Of a stretch of DNA of 41,611 bases, positions 7,928-15,298 are shown piece after piece. The stretch spans positions 1-41,611 of the forward strand of contig CAYJKT010000026.1 of NCBI GenBank assembly GCA_964370775.1, given 5' to 3'. This DNA is from SIG603 sp964370775 (lineage in GTDB: Bacteria > Bacillota > Clostridia > Oscillospirales > Acutalibacteraceae). Below the pieces are notes generated by a model. It saw nothing but the letters and a program-made list of their open reading frames with translations, was not told where the DNA came from and searched no databases. A program made the translations under genes and the position numbers. How positions within the stretch are numbered: the first letter of the stretch is position 1; each line of letters opens with the position of its first letter.

Positions 7928-7990
7928 TATTTGTGGGAATAACACGCCCTCCACACACTGCTAAATTTTTGGCTTACATTCCCACAAATA
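7928..7990. repeat. 13-bp perfect inverted repeat between capsid and connector genes
   Basis: Positions 7928-7940 and 7978-7990 are perfect inverted copies (TATTTGTGGGAAT against ATTCCCACAAATA), 37 bases apart, in the 112-base gap after the capsid gene. As RNA this would fold a long hairpin with a large loop. It lacks a U-run and so is not a typical terminator; it may protect the 3' end of capsid mRNA or lower expression of the downstream genes. Confidence 0.7.
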
Positions 7991-8014
7991 ACTATCTATG
8001 TTTATGCAGATAAA

Positions 8015-9055
8015 TTATCCATTAGATATAATTCTGCAAATCGGAATAGCTTTGTGGTTTATATATGTTCTGTCAGCCTCTGCTGTTTCGCCAGTGTTCA
8101 CAAGTGACCAGTTAGCGCCATTTTTTAACTCTGTATCTGTTGGAGATAGACTAGTTTGGCTAACTTTTTCATACGAAATACCAAACGGTGCAAACACTTT
8201 TCTTTGTCTCATATAAAGAGTATCTTCACCGCCATTTGTCATAGGGTCTCTGAACACTTCAAACGGCACTTTCGCACCAATATCCTCATACGCAATCGCT
8301 CCAGAACCTAAAACATAGCTTGTGTATTCCCCTGCATCAACAGGCATGTCATCATCAACTAACACTAGTTTGCCATTCCATGTTCCCATGTCAAGCTCTC
8401 TAGTAAAGCCCTCTTTGTCGGTATATTTTAGGTGCTCAATAAGTTGTAAGTTTTCTAAATTAGTCGCAACATCAGAGTGCATAATAACCATAGCAAACTT
8501 GTTTTTATTAGCACCACAAGCTTTGTTTATCGCTTGATTTAGGCTAATTGCTGTAACATTTCCGTCTCCAACAGCTGTGATGTCAGATGTATGAGTGCTT
8601 ACAAATTCCTCATTTTTAGTGCCTGTCATAGAAAAAACTCCACTTAGCACAGCAAGCAGAGTTTTTTGGTCTATACTATCTTTATAATCAGCAACTTGTG
8701 AAGCCACATTGTCAATAAAATCGACACCACCTGTAATGTCATAAGAGAAATCTCTCTCGACCCATGCTTTTGCTCTACCAACAACAATCACGCCTTGTTC
8801 AAAGCTACCTGTTGTCTCTGCATCAATGTCGGTTTGACCGTCGTAATTAATTGCGTCGCCGTCAATCACACCACGCATTGCCATTCTTGCGTAATACGCA
8901 CCGTCCTGAGAAGAAAAGACTTCTTTAATATCTGGGTTTGCTGCAAGTGCTCCACTTTTTTTAAGTTGATTTACCTTTAAGTTAGGTGCTCTTTCCACCA
9001 TGTATGAAAAAGCTTGTGAATTAAAACTTTTTGCATCAAATTTTGTATTTGCCAT
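8015..9055 (-). CDS. Major capsid protein
   Basis: A 346-residue HK97-fold-type major head protein. It starts MANTKFDAKSFNSQAFSYMV and includes segments common to clostridial phage capsids: YARMAMRGVIDGDAINYDGQ, the FEQGVIVVGRAKAWVERDFSYDITGGVDFIDNVA E-loop/P-domain region, MVIMHSDVATNLENLQLI and the C-terminal APFGISYEK. Its gene follows the GP20-type scaffold, as usual, with a GGAAGG ribosome site. No protease-like prodomain is visible. The high-level product of this operon should be this protein. Confidence 0.92.
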   Translation of the reverse strand: MANTKFDAKSFNSQAFSYMVERAPNLKVNQLKKSGALAANPDIKEVFSSQDGAYYARMAMRGVIDGDAINYDGQTDIDAETTGSFEQGVIVVGRAKAWVERDFSYDITGGVDFIDNVASQVADYKDSIDQKTLLAVLSGVFSMTGTKNEEFVSTHTSDITAVGDGNVTAISLNQAINKACGANKNKFAMVIMHSDVATNLENLQLIEHLKYTDKEGFTRELDMGTWNGKLVLVDDDMPVDAGEYTSYVLGSGAIAYEDIGAKVPFEVFRDPMTNGGEDTLYMRQRKVFAPFGISYEKVSQTSLSPTDTELKNGANWSLVNTGETAEADRTYINHKAIPICRIISNG

Positions 9056-9073
9056 AATTTTACCTTCCTTTTT

Positions 9074-9508
9074 TTATTTATTCATGCTATCTCCAAAATA
9101 TTTGCATAGTTCAGAGTAATTCATTTGTCTTGGGTTTTTGCTTGCTGTGTCTGATTTTTCTGTAATCTTAAAACCTGTTATCTCTGTTGTTTTAAACAAG
9201 TATTCGTCAGATTTTTTCAATGCTTCTAGCTGTTCCAAAAGTCCTGTAACCTCTCCTGTTTCGTTAAAAGATATTTTATCTTTATCAATCAAAGAGCTTA
9301 CGGCTTTTGGATTTTTTGCACCGTATTTATCCAGTGCAGAGTTCATCTCGTAATTTAGCTTAGTTGATTTTAAGTCATCATTATATGTTTGCTGAGAGTT
9401 ATCAAACTCATCTTTAGACACATATTTTTTCTCTAATTCTTCACTAATCAACTTTTCTTGTTCTTCGCTTAGGGTAACCCCTAATAAATCTTTTAAAAAC
9501 TGTAACAT
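9074..9508 (-). CDS. Phage scaffold protein (minor structural GP20 family)
   Basis: A 144-residue, highly charged, helical protein with strong coiled-coil character in the first half (LSEEQEKLISEELEKKYV, KDEFDNSQQTYNDDLKSTK). The NYEMNSALDKYGAKNPKAVSS stretch is the signature of the GP20 scaffold family (xxALxxxGAKNxKAVxxLxD), and the C-terminus has the KNPRQMNYSELCKYFG motif typical of these proteins. It acts as internal scaffold during procapsid assembly and is absent from the mature virion. It is separated from the upstream XRE gene by a strong terminator, so it may need its own promoter or read-through. Confidence 0.9.
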   Translation of the reverse strand: MLQFLKDLLGVTLSEEQEKLISEELEKKYVSKDEFDNSQQTYNDDLKSTKLNYEMNSALDKYGAKNPKAVSSLIDKDKISFNETGEVTGLLEQLEALKKSDEYLFKTTEITGFKITEKSDTASKNPRQMNYSELCKYFGDSMNK

Positions 9509-9568
9509 AATTCTCCTTTCTTTTTTCAGCCCTCCCTACCCTCCGTAAAAACAAATCACCCCCAAACA

Positions 9569-9598
9569 AAAACAGACGACATCTCTGTCGTCTGTTTT
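9569..9598 (-). terminator. Rho-independent terminator after the XRE gene
   Basis: A 13-bp perfect stem (9569-9581 with 9586-9598) closed by a 4-base loop. Read on the minus strand it follows the XRE stop codon by about 12 bases, and the stem is continued by a U-rich stretch (TTTTGTTTGG). It lies inside the structural operon, upstream of the scaffold gene. Confidence 0.85.
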
Positions 9599-9610
9599 GT
9601 TAAATTTTAG

Positions 9611-9817
9611 CTATTCTCCTGAAATAATGTAATCTGTGCTTACTTTATATAATTTAGACAATGCATAAACAACTTGTAAACTGGGTTGACTTTTTGCCGT
9701 TTCATAATACGCGTAAGTTGAGCGCTCTACACCAATAACGTGCGCAACATATTGCTGCGTATAGTTTTTGCTTTGCCTTAAAAATTTCAATCTGTTCGCT
9801 AATTCCGTGTGAAACAT
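9611..9817 (-). CDS. XRE-family HTH transcriptional regulator (Cro/CI-like)
   Basis: A 68-residue protein made of a single HTH_3 domain: LANRLKFLRQSKNYTQQYVA contains the first helices, VIGVERSTYAYYETAKSQPS the recognition helix and turn, and LYKVSTDYIISGE the terminal part with the Y-x-V-S/T-x-D-x-I/L-x-G motif. It is a DNA-binding regulator. It is unusual in lying in the middle of the late operon between portal and scaffold, where SPP1- and PBSX-like phages often have a MuF-type head gene. It has a likely promoter upstream (9880-9909) and a strong terminator downstream, so it looks like a self-contained moron cassette. Confidence 0.9.
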   Translation of the reverse strand: MFHTELANRLKFLRQSKNYTQQYVAHVIGVERSTYAYYETAKSQPSLQVVYALSKLYKVSTDYIISGE

Positions 9818-9879
9818 AGTCGGAATCCTTTCTGGGATAATGAGAAAATAATTATGTATAATTACAGCAAGTGATTAAA

Positions 9880-9909
9880 TTTATAATACCATACAAACAA
9901 TCGTGTAAA
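9880..9909 (-). promoter_or_regulatory. Putative promoter of the XRE gene
   Basis: On the minus strand, TTTACA (9904-9909) and TATAAA (9880-9885) are separated by 18 bases, in the 167-base gap between portal and XRE. The gap is otherwise AT-rich with no gene. The match is moderate. Confidence 0.4.
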
Positions 9910-9984
9910 ATCGCTGTTAAATTTTATTATATCACAACTATTTTCAATTATACTTCTATATAGCAAATTGGTGAAACTTTTTTT

Positions 9985-11364
9985 CTAAATAGAATAATTA
10001 TTCTTAATTTTATCCATTTCCTTTAGAGGGTCGCTAATCCAAGGGTGTTTAGCTATTATAGTTTCTTCTGCTAAAATGTCTTTGGATAAAATACAATTTT
10101 CTATAGCTTCTGTTTCATTAATAAGTATATCTCTGTTAAAAATAATCTCTGCTTCGCTGTTTTCAAAATTCATTCCACCAACAGCAGATAAATACATTTT
10201 AGCAAATTCACATAATTCTGTAAATCCTACTTTTAATTCTATTTCCATATCATTAGCGTCTAAGTCAATGTCAGAATACATGCTCTTTATGTTAAGCTGG
10301 TTCAAATTGCTAGACCCCTTAACATCTCTCACATCATATCCCCTAGCGTTTTGGGTAATAGCTTTTATAAGCATGTCAGAAATCGTCTTGTAATTTTCGC
10401 TGTTAACCTCAATGTTAAGCATGTCCACACCACCACTAGCACCCTCATAAGTTCTGGTTTTCACCACTCCGAATGTACTAAGGTTTTTTCTAAACTCGCC
10501 TAAATCTGTTCCGTCATAATTTTTTAGAACCAAAATAGTGTTGCGCACATTTTCTTCCATATTATTACAAAAATCAGACATCACAAGGTTAAGTGCGTCT
10601 TGCAACTGCTTAACTCTTTCAATTAAAGGAATTTCTTTGCTGTTAGATTTTATCGCAATCAAAGGCACTCTATTCCAAGAATACTCTTGCTCACCTTTTG
10701 TGATATACGCTTTTATCGCTTCACTTTCGACAAGTTCGTCTCCATCTAGTTCATAACTTGTTATGCCATCAGCCGAAAATAAATCTACTTTTGTTATAGT
10801 ACTTTTTTCTTTACCCTCATACACCTCAATGTCGTATACCCTCGCAGCATAGTCAAGTTCGGTATGAGCACTATCTCTCCAAAACGGACAAATCTCATAA
10901 GACGGAAAAACCATGAACTTAAGCTTACTTTTGCTATCTATGTACGGATACAGCCAACTTATTCCACCAATCAAAGCTTCTTCACCAGCAAGCTTTAAGT
11001 TTTGAATAAAGCTTGCATCAAATATTTTTTTAAGCTCTTTATAATAACTTTCGTCGTCACTACGGACTACTATAGGTTTGCCAAGTAAATAATTTTTCTT
11101 TTGGTCTAAAACTCTTGCGTACCTATTATCCACCACAATATTATTCGGCAGATTTTCAACGGTTTCCACATCTCCGTTTCTACCAATCGCTGTGCGTGTT
11201 CGGTTTAAAATATCATGTTTACCTCTGTAATATTCGCTACCAACAAGCATTAAATCACGTGCTTCACCTCCTTGCCAAGATGTAATCTCGCTTGCAAAAA
11301 ATTCCGTGTCGCTCATGGTAGACATCTTAATTCTTGCAATCATCAACTCATTCTCAGTTATCAT
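9985..11364 (-). CDS. Phage portal protein (SPP1 gp6-like family)
   Basis: A protein of about 459 residues of the SPP1 gp6 portal family. Characteristic stretches are YYRGKHDILNRTRTAIG near residue 47, LPNNIVVDNRYARVLDQKKNYLLGKP (about 75-100), EEALIGGISWLYPYID (about 127), and the stem-region ERVKQLQDALNLVMSDFCNNMEENVRN (about 252-278). The KAITQNARGYDVRDVKGSSN element (about 340) is the usual wing/clip region. It forms the dodecameric DNA gate of the head. Two ATG codons (11367, 11364) are possible starts; the second is better spaced from GGAG. The gene follows the large terminase by 35 bases. Confidence 0.92.
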   Translation of the reverse strand: MITENELMIARIKMSTMSDTEFFASEITSWQGGEARDLMLVGSEYYRGKHDILNRTRTAIGRNGDVETVENLPNNIVVDNRYARVLDQKKNYLLGKPIVVRSDDESYYKELKKIFDASFIQNLKLAGEEALIGGISWLYPYIDSKSKLKFMVFPSYEICPFWRDSAHTELDYAARVYDIEVYEGKEKSTITKVDLFSADGITSYELDGDELVESEAIKAYITKGEQEYSWNRVPLIAIKSNSKEIPLIERVKQLQDALNLVMSDFCNNMEENVRNTILVLKNYDGTDLGEFRKNLSTFGVVKTRTYEGASGGVDMLNIEVNSENYKTISDMLIKAITQNARGYDVRDVKGSSNLNQLNIKSMYSDIDLDANDMEIELKVGFTELCEFAKMYLSAVGGMNFENSEAEIIFNRDILINETEAIENCILSKDILAEETIIAKHPWISDPLKEMDKIKNNYSI

Positions 11365-11401
11365 CATTACTCCTATCTGCCCTCAGGCTATTTAGTATAT
11401 A

Positions 11402-12637
11402 TCAAAACCCCATAACATTTTTGCCAAATGCATATCTCACAAAATATCTTATATCGTCCATTGCGTGGTCATTTTCTTTCAACGGCTTGTCCTCGCTAGA
11501 TTTTTCGTCCCAGCTATATAATGAAAACTCTCGTATACTGTCTACGCACTCCTCACAAAACAGCAAATCTCCCAAGCTCAAGTGGTTTGCTACTTCTCGT
11601 ATTCCGTCAATAACTCTGTTGGAGGCAGGCTCTACCAAAAACCGATTTCCCCTTCTAATACATTCTATAAAAGAGGCAGCAGACGGGTCTACAATCACTT
11701 TTGACACATCACAACCACTTGCAAGGTTCTCTAGATCTCTATAATGTTCAACATCAGTTTTCTGGTATTTTTCTTTTCTACTGTCAAAATAACTCTCTTT
11801 CACTCTATACCACTTACCCCCACTCAATCCCCATAAACCCATTGAAGTTGGATTAACTGTGCCATAATCACATGATATTACATATCTTTCGTACGTCCTT
11901 CCCCCACTTTCAACAATGTGCTTATTCTCATCAAACATGGTATAAATAAGACCTTGTGGTGCTACCCACTCGCCTAAAATATATCTTTTATAAAAAACTC
12001 CACTGTATAAACTCTCTGCTTGCTCAATAGCTTCCTTTGTTAAAATAGGGTTGTCCGTCATCAAAAAATGAATATGTAATGCTCGTTTCTCCTCTGCTTT
12101 TTCCACCCATTCTTTATAAAAATAGTGGTTAGGATTTTCAGGGTTGCAGTTAAACCATAGTTTTGCTTCTTTAACAGAAAGCGTTCTTGCAATAGCCTGT
12201 TCCACAAAACTCTGTGGCATTAAAGCAACTTCGTCAAACATAATACCACTCAACGTAATGCCTTGAATAAGCATGTAACTGCTTTCGTCTTTGCCACCAA
12301 AAAAATAAAAAGTGTTTTTCTTGCCTTGTCCACTAACTGTAAGCATATTTTGCGTTCTATTATAACTCACAGTATAATAATTCTTAATATCACTAGATAA
12401 ATTAACTGGGTGTAATATATTTCTTTCAGCTGATTTCAAAGTTTTTCCACAAATTCCAAAAACTTCTCCGTCAAAATTAGCCATTGCCCACAAAATATAT
12501 GCCACACTCATGCACACAGTTTTTCCGCTTCTAACTGCGCCGTCACAAATAACAGCCTTGTATTTATCTTTGGTAGACTTCATAAACGCCCACTTTAAAA
12601 GCAATTTTTGCTTTTGCGATAATCTCTTAAACGTCAC
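11402..12637 (-). CDS. terL: Terminase large subunit (XtmB-like)
   Basis: A 411-residue packaging motor. The ATPase half has Walker A GAVRSGKT at 33-40 and Walker B GIMFDE at 131-136. A coupling motif follows in the WFNCNPENPNHYFYKEW stretch. The nuclease half carries the acidic residues D257 (ISCDYGT), D317 (VIVDPSA) and D394/D395 (HAMDDIRY). All catalytic motifs are intact, so packaging activity is plausible even if the tail is defective. It overlaps the small subunit gene by 11 bases. It would act with the portal at procapsids. Confidence 0.95.
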   Translation of the reverse strand: MTFKRLSQKQKLLLKWAFMKSTKDKYKAVICDGAVRSGKTVCMSVAYILWAMANFDGEVFGICGKTLKSAERNILHPVNLSSDIKNYYTVSYNRTQNMLTVSGQGKKNTFYFFGGKDESSYMLIQGITLSGIMFDEVALMPQSFVEQAIARTLSVKEAKLWFNCNPENPNHYFYKEWVEKAEEKRALHIHFLMTDNPILTKEAIEQAESLYSGVFYKRYILGEWVAPQGLIYTMFDENKHIVESGGRTYERYVISCDYGTVNPTSMGLWGLSGGKWYRVKESYFDSRKEKYQKTDVEHYRDLENLASGCDVSKVIVDPSAASFIECIRRGNRFLVEPASNRVIDGIREVANHLSLGDLLFCEECVDSIREFSLYSWDEKSSEDKPLKENDHAMDDIRYFVRYAFGKNVMGF

Positions 12638-12884
12638 TGTCCTCCCCCCTTAATGCTTCAATAATCAAGGATACATCAGCTTTTCCTCCATTATCTTCGC
12701 TATAAAGTTCCGAAAGTTCTTTAGTAGCTTGAATTAACACCCTCAACTTGCTGGTGTCCACTATGCCTGTATCAACCACCTCATTTTTGTTGAAAATCAT
12801 GTGAATTTCATCAAATCCCTTTTCTACGTTTCTTAACGCAGTTTCTCTAAGCTCTTTTAGCCTTGTTAAAACATTGTCTTCCAT
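12627..12884 (-). CDS. Probable terminase small subunit (short)
   Basis: An 85-residue acidic, helical protein directly upstream of and overlapping terL by 11 bases, the standard position for terS. It has a heptad-like N-terminal helix (LTRLKELRETALRNVEKGFDEI) and a C-terminal ELSELYSEDNGGKADVSLIIEAL segment that resembles the C-terminal oligomerisation/TerL-contact part of small terminases. No HTH DNA-binding domain is seen, so this is a shortened form or a diverged one. The function is taken mainly from gene order. Confidence 0.6.
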   Translation of the reverse strand: MEDNVLTRLKELRETALRNVEKGFDEIHMIFNKNEVVDTGIVDTSKLRVLIQATKELSELYSEDNGGKADVSLIIEALRGEDSDV

Positions 12885-12885
12885 T

Positions 12886-13035
12886 TTACCCCTTCCGTTT
12901 CAAGCTATCTGCATATTCTTTTTTCAATAACAAAAGCTGCGAGTCCAACTCACAGCTTCTAGTTTTTGTGTTAATATTTTCTTTTATCTTCTTCCCTATC
13001 TCTGCCCTTTTTAATCTTTCTATACCACTGCTCAT
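12886..13035 (-). CDS. Small ORF at the head of the late operon (49 aa)
   Basis: A 49-codon frame begins at an ATG at 13035, preceded by GAGGCGG, and ends two bases before the small-terminase start. The product (MSSGIERLKRAEIGKKIKEN first, then TKTRSCELDSQLLLLKKEYA) is basic and helical. Its tight spacing to terS and the ribosome site support translation. It could be a detached N-terminal piece of the small terminase or a small regulator; I do not recognise it. Confidence 0.5.
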   Translation of the reverse strand: MSSGIERLKRAEIGKKIKENINTKTRSCELDSQLLLLKKEYADSLKRKG

Positions 13036-13090
13036 ATAAACACCGCCTCTTTCAAATATCTTCCTGTATTTCCACTTCTTTACATTTTAT

Positions 13091-13120
13091 ACTATAACAT
13101 AGGTGCATACTGACATTCAA
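13091..13120 (-). promoter_or_regulatory. Putative promoter of the prophage late operon
   Basis: On the minus strand, TTGAAT (13115-13120) and TATAGT (13091-13096) are 18 bases apart, with TG one base before the -10 (extended -10). The hexamer TGACAT occurs twice in direct repeat with a 10-base period at 13111-13116 and 13121-13126, overlapping and flanking the -35, which suggests an activator or repressor site. It is the only plausible promoter before the first late gene. Confidence 0.5.
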
Positions 13121-13162
13121 TGACATCTTTTTATTATTTTTAAGAAATTTTATATTTCCCTA

Positions 13163-13191
13163 TTGACAAATCTACTTACCTAGTGTATTAT
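13163..13191 (+). promoter_or_regulatory. Sigma-A promoter of the GntR-ABC operon
   Basis: TTGACA (13163-13168) and TATTAT (13186-13191) with a 17-base spacer. The -10 is overlapped by the inverted repeats at 13180-13217. A strong AAGGAGG site (13235-13241) precedes the first gene's GTG by eight bases. Confidence 0.85.
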
Positions 13192-13217
13192 TGTATTAAA
13201 CCACTAGTACAATAATA
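13180..13217. promoter_or_regulatory. Composite operator, two interleaved inverted repeats
   Basis: CTAGTG (13180-13185) is the inverse of CACTAG (13202-13207), and TATTATTGTA (13186-13195) is the perfect inverse of TACAATAATA (13208-13217). Both pairs are 22 bases apart, about two helical turns. They cover the -10 of the GntR-ABC promoter, so the repressor encoded next to it is the likely ligand. Confidence 0.75.
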
Positions 13218-13249
13218 TAATTTATAAATAAACTAAGGAGGAAAACACA

Positions 13250-13624
13250 GTGTCATGGAATTTTAACAACAACTCACCTATATTTTGCCAAATACAAGAG
13301 ATTATCACACTTAACATATTGTCTGGCAAATATTTACTGGGGCAAAAACTTCCTACAGTCCGTGATTTAGCAATCACAGCAGGAGTTAACCCAAACACTA
13401 TGCAACGCGCATTAAGTGAAGTAGAAAATCAAGGTCTTATTTATACTAAAAGAGGGGACGGTAGATACGTTGTGGAAGATAAAGAGATATTGAAATCAGA
13501 AAGTGGCAGATTGCTTGCTATTCATGTTAAAGATTTTGTAAACAGCTTAAAAGATTTTGGATTAGATAAAGAAGAAATACTATTTGCTGTAAAAGAGCAA
13601 CTAGAGAGAGGTGAAAACACATGA
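13250..13624 (+). CDS. GntR-family repressor, YtrA subfamily
   Basis: A 124-residue regulator that starts at a GTG. Residues about 10-78 form the winged HTH: ILSGKYLLGQKLPTVRDLAI and the recognition region AGVNPNTMQRALSEVENQGL are the family signature, followed by the wing YTKRGDGRYVVED. The C-terminal part is a short helical dimerisation segment (about 80-124), which marks the YtrA type rather than the ligand-binding FadR/HutC types. YtrA regulators repress adjacent ABC operons and respond to cell-wall-active agents. The stop overlaps the next start as ATGA, and an operator sits on its own promoter, so autorepression is likely. Confidence 0.93.
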   Translation: MSWNFNNNSPIFCQIQEIITLNILSGKYLLGQKLPTVRDLAITAGVNPNTMQRALSEVENQGLIYTKRGDGRYVVEDKEILKSESGRLLAIHVKDFVNSLKDFGLDKEEILFAVKEQLERGENT

Positions 13625-14319
13625 GCAGCTTATTAGAAGTTAACAACGTTTACAAAGATTACAAAGGAAGACCTGCATTAAATGGTATTAGTTTAACTGT
13701 TGGCAAGGGTAAAATTTTAGGTTTACTAGGTCCAAACGGCAGTGGTAAAACCACTTTAATTAAGCTTATAAACGGCTTGCTTATGCCAGCTGCTGGGTCT
13801 ATATTTGTTAATGGTTTTGCTCCTGGTGTAGAGACTAAAGCAATGGTAAGTTATTTACCAGACAAAGTTTTTTTAGACCTTAACAAAACAGTTCGACAAA
13901 CATTTGATTATTATCAAGATTTTTACGCTGATTTTCAAATGGAAAAAGCACACACAATGCTTCAAAATTTAGGCATTAACCCAGACTGGAAGATTAAAAC
14001 GTTGTCTAAAGGTAATCAAGAAAAAGTATGTTTGATTTTGGTTATGAGCCGTAATGCACATCTTTACATTTTAGACGAACCTATCGCTGGTGTTGATCCT
14101 GCAACACGTGATTATATTTTGCGTACTATTTTAACAAACTTTAGCGAACATTCTAGCATAATTATTTCAACACACTTGATAGCTGATGTTGAGCAAATTT
14201 TAAGCGATGTTGTTTTTATTGGTAATGGTCAAATAATTCTGCAAGACAACGTAGAAAACCTACGTGAGAGAAACCAAAAAAGCATAGATCAGCTATTTAG
14301 GGAGGTTTTCAGATGTTAA
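13621..14319 (+). CDS. ABC transporter ATP-binding protein (YtrB/BcrA-type)
   Basis: A 232-residue ATPase: Walker A GPNGSGKT at 37-44, signature LSKGNQEK near 128, Walker B LYILDEP near 148, D-loop GVDP and the switch His in STHL. The signature SKGNQ is the variant seen in drug- and bacteriocin-export ATPases. It pairs with the downstream six-helix permease, whose start overlaps its stop by seven bases. Energy coupling for export across the cytoplasmic membrane is the likely role. Confidence 0.93.
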   Translation: MSSLLEVNNVYKDYKGRPALNGISLTVGKGKILGLLGPNGSGKTTLIKLINGLLMPAAGSIFVNGFAPGVETKAMVSYLPDKVFLDLNKTVRQTFDYYQDFYADFQMEKAHTMLQNLGINPDWKIKTLSKGNQEKVCLILVMSRNAHLYILDEPIAGVDPATRDYILRTILTNFSEHSSIIISTHLIADVEQILSDVVFIGNGQIILQDNVENLRERNQKSIDQLFREVFRC

Positions 14320-15128
14320 ACAAATTAATTAAGTACGAGTTCAAAGCTATCTTAAAATATCTGGTATTCGTTTTACCAGTGAGTTTATTAAGTGGCATAG
14401 TTTTCTCTTTAATGGTAAGAAACGCTGATTTTAGTGTATTCTTAAGTACAGATTTTTTATTAACAGATATATTATATCAAATGTTATATAGTTCTTCTAT
14501 CATGGCATTTATCTTAAGTATTTCAGCATCTTATTTCATAGTACTAGCAGTGCTTGTTATAAGGTATTACAAAGAGCTATTTTCAAACCAAGGGTACTTA
14601 ACTTTTACCCTACCTGTTAACAATACTCACCACTATTTATGCAGATTATTGGTAGGTGGAGTAATCAACATAGCAATTACTCTTTATGTAGTTTTAGTTG
14701 TTGAGATTTGTGGATATATCGCTATATCTGACAGCCTAATATTGACAGCTATAGACTTCATAATAAACGACCTTAACATAGGTTTTGAACAATATTTGTC
14801 TTTGTTCTTATATTTTATTGCATTGTTAACAGCGGCATTTACAGAAATTAACACTTGTTTCACTTGTGTGTCAATTGGTCAACAATTCAAACATAGAATT
14901 ATAGCATCTGTTGTTTCATACATTATTTACTACACTGCTGTGCAAATTTTCGCTATGATTGTAACAGTTATCTCATTCTCTGCAAGCTACAATATTTCTT
15001 CCGATTTTATTCAAACTTTATTATTCTACATCACACCAATTGTAGCAATAGTATTTAATATAGCATACAACGTAGGCTTGTCATTCTTAAACAGACATTT
15101 TATTACAAACAAACTAAATTTAGAGTAA
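14313..15128 (+). CDS. ABC-2-type permease partner
   Basis: A 271-residue protein with about six hydrophobic segments (near 15-38, 60-90, 105-128, 155-178, 195-220 and 230-255), and no ATPase motifs. The first residues MLNKLIKYEFKAILKYL are typical of ABC-2 permeases of YtrC/lantibiotic-export type. AGGGAGG lies inside the end of the ATPase gene, eight bases upstream of the ATG, so translation is coupled. Substrate cannot be told from sequence. Confidence 0.85.
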   Translation: MLNKLIKYEFKAILKYLVFVLPVSLLSGIVFSLMVRNADFSVFLSTDFLLTDILYQMLYSSSIMAFILSISASYFIVLAVLVIRYYKELFSNQGYLTFTLPVNNTHHYLCRLLVGGVINIAITLYVVLVVEICGYIAISDSLILTAIDFIINDLNIGFEQYLSLFLYFIALLTAAFTEINTCFTCVSIGQQFKHRIIASVVSYIIYYTAVQIFAMIVTVISFSASYNISSDFIQTLLFYITPIVAIVFNIAYNVGLSFLNRHFITNKLNLE

Positions 15129-15206
15129 TTTTAACATTCATTAATTCAATATTCACAATTGTATAGTATAAATGATATTGATAATTATATTTCTAATAAA
15201 TCAATT

Positions 15207-15236
15207 TATGCTCGCAATATACACACTGCGAGCATA
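15207..15236. repeat. Hairpin between the two ABC pairs
   Basis: A perfect 10-bp stem (TATGCTCGCA at 15207-15216 against TGCGAGCATA at 15227-15236) lies 62 bases before the second ATPase start, in a 170-base gap. The downstream sequence is not U-rich, so it is a weak terminator at best, and may set the relative expression of the two pairs. A second small inverted repeat (GTTACC 15259-15264, GGTAAC 15279-15284) lies just before the start codon. Confidence 0.55.
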
Positions 15237-15298
15237 TAACTTTAAATGGAGAAAGGTTGTTACCAACAATAAACTTACGGTAACAGTTAGGTTAATAA

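Larger units (their letters stand above)
1..13120 (-). mobile_element. Prophage late (head-tail) module, PBSX/myovirus-like, incomplete
   Basis: About 13 kb of co-directional minus-strand genes follow the order typical of PBSX-like contractile-tail prophages: terminases, portal, scaffold, capsid, connectors, sheath, tube, chaperones, tape measure, LysM protein, hub, DUF2634 protein, baseplate J. The right edge is set by the late promoter near 13,091-13,120, which lies back to back with a chromosomal GntR operon. The left edge is outside the window. No integrase, lysogeny repressor, replication genes or attachment site are visible here. The tape measure is reduced to a fragment, a DUF2577/XkdR-like gene is absent, and a regulator cassette sits between portal and scaffold, so this may be a defective or domesticated element. 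A complete left half outside the window could still contradict that. Confidence 0.88.

Noticed and set aside
1..13120. A functional, complete temperate phage
   Set aside because: Only the late module is visible and the tape measure and a tail gene appear deleted; integrase, lysogeny and lysis genes are not in view. It may be complete to the left of the window, so this is a limit, not a proof.
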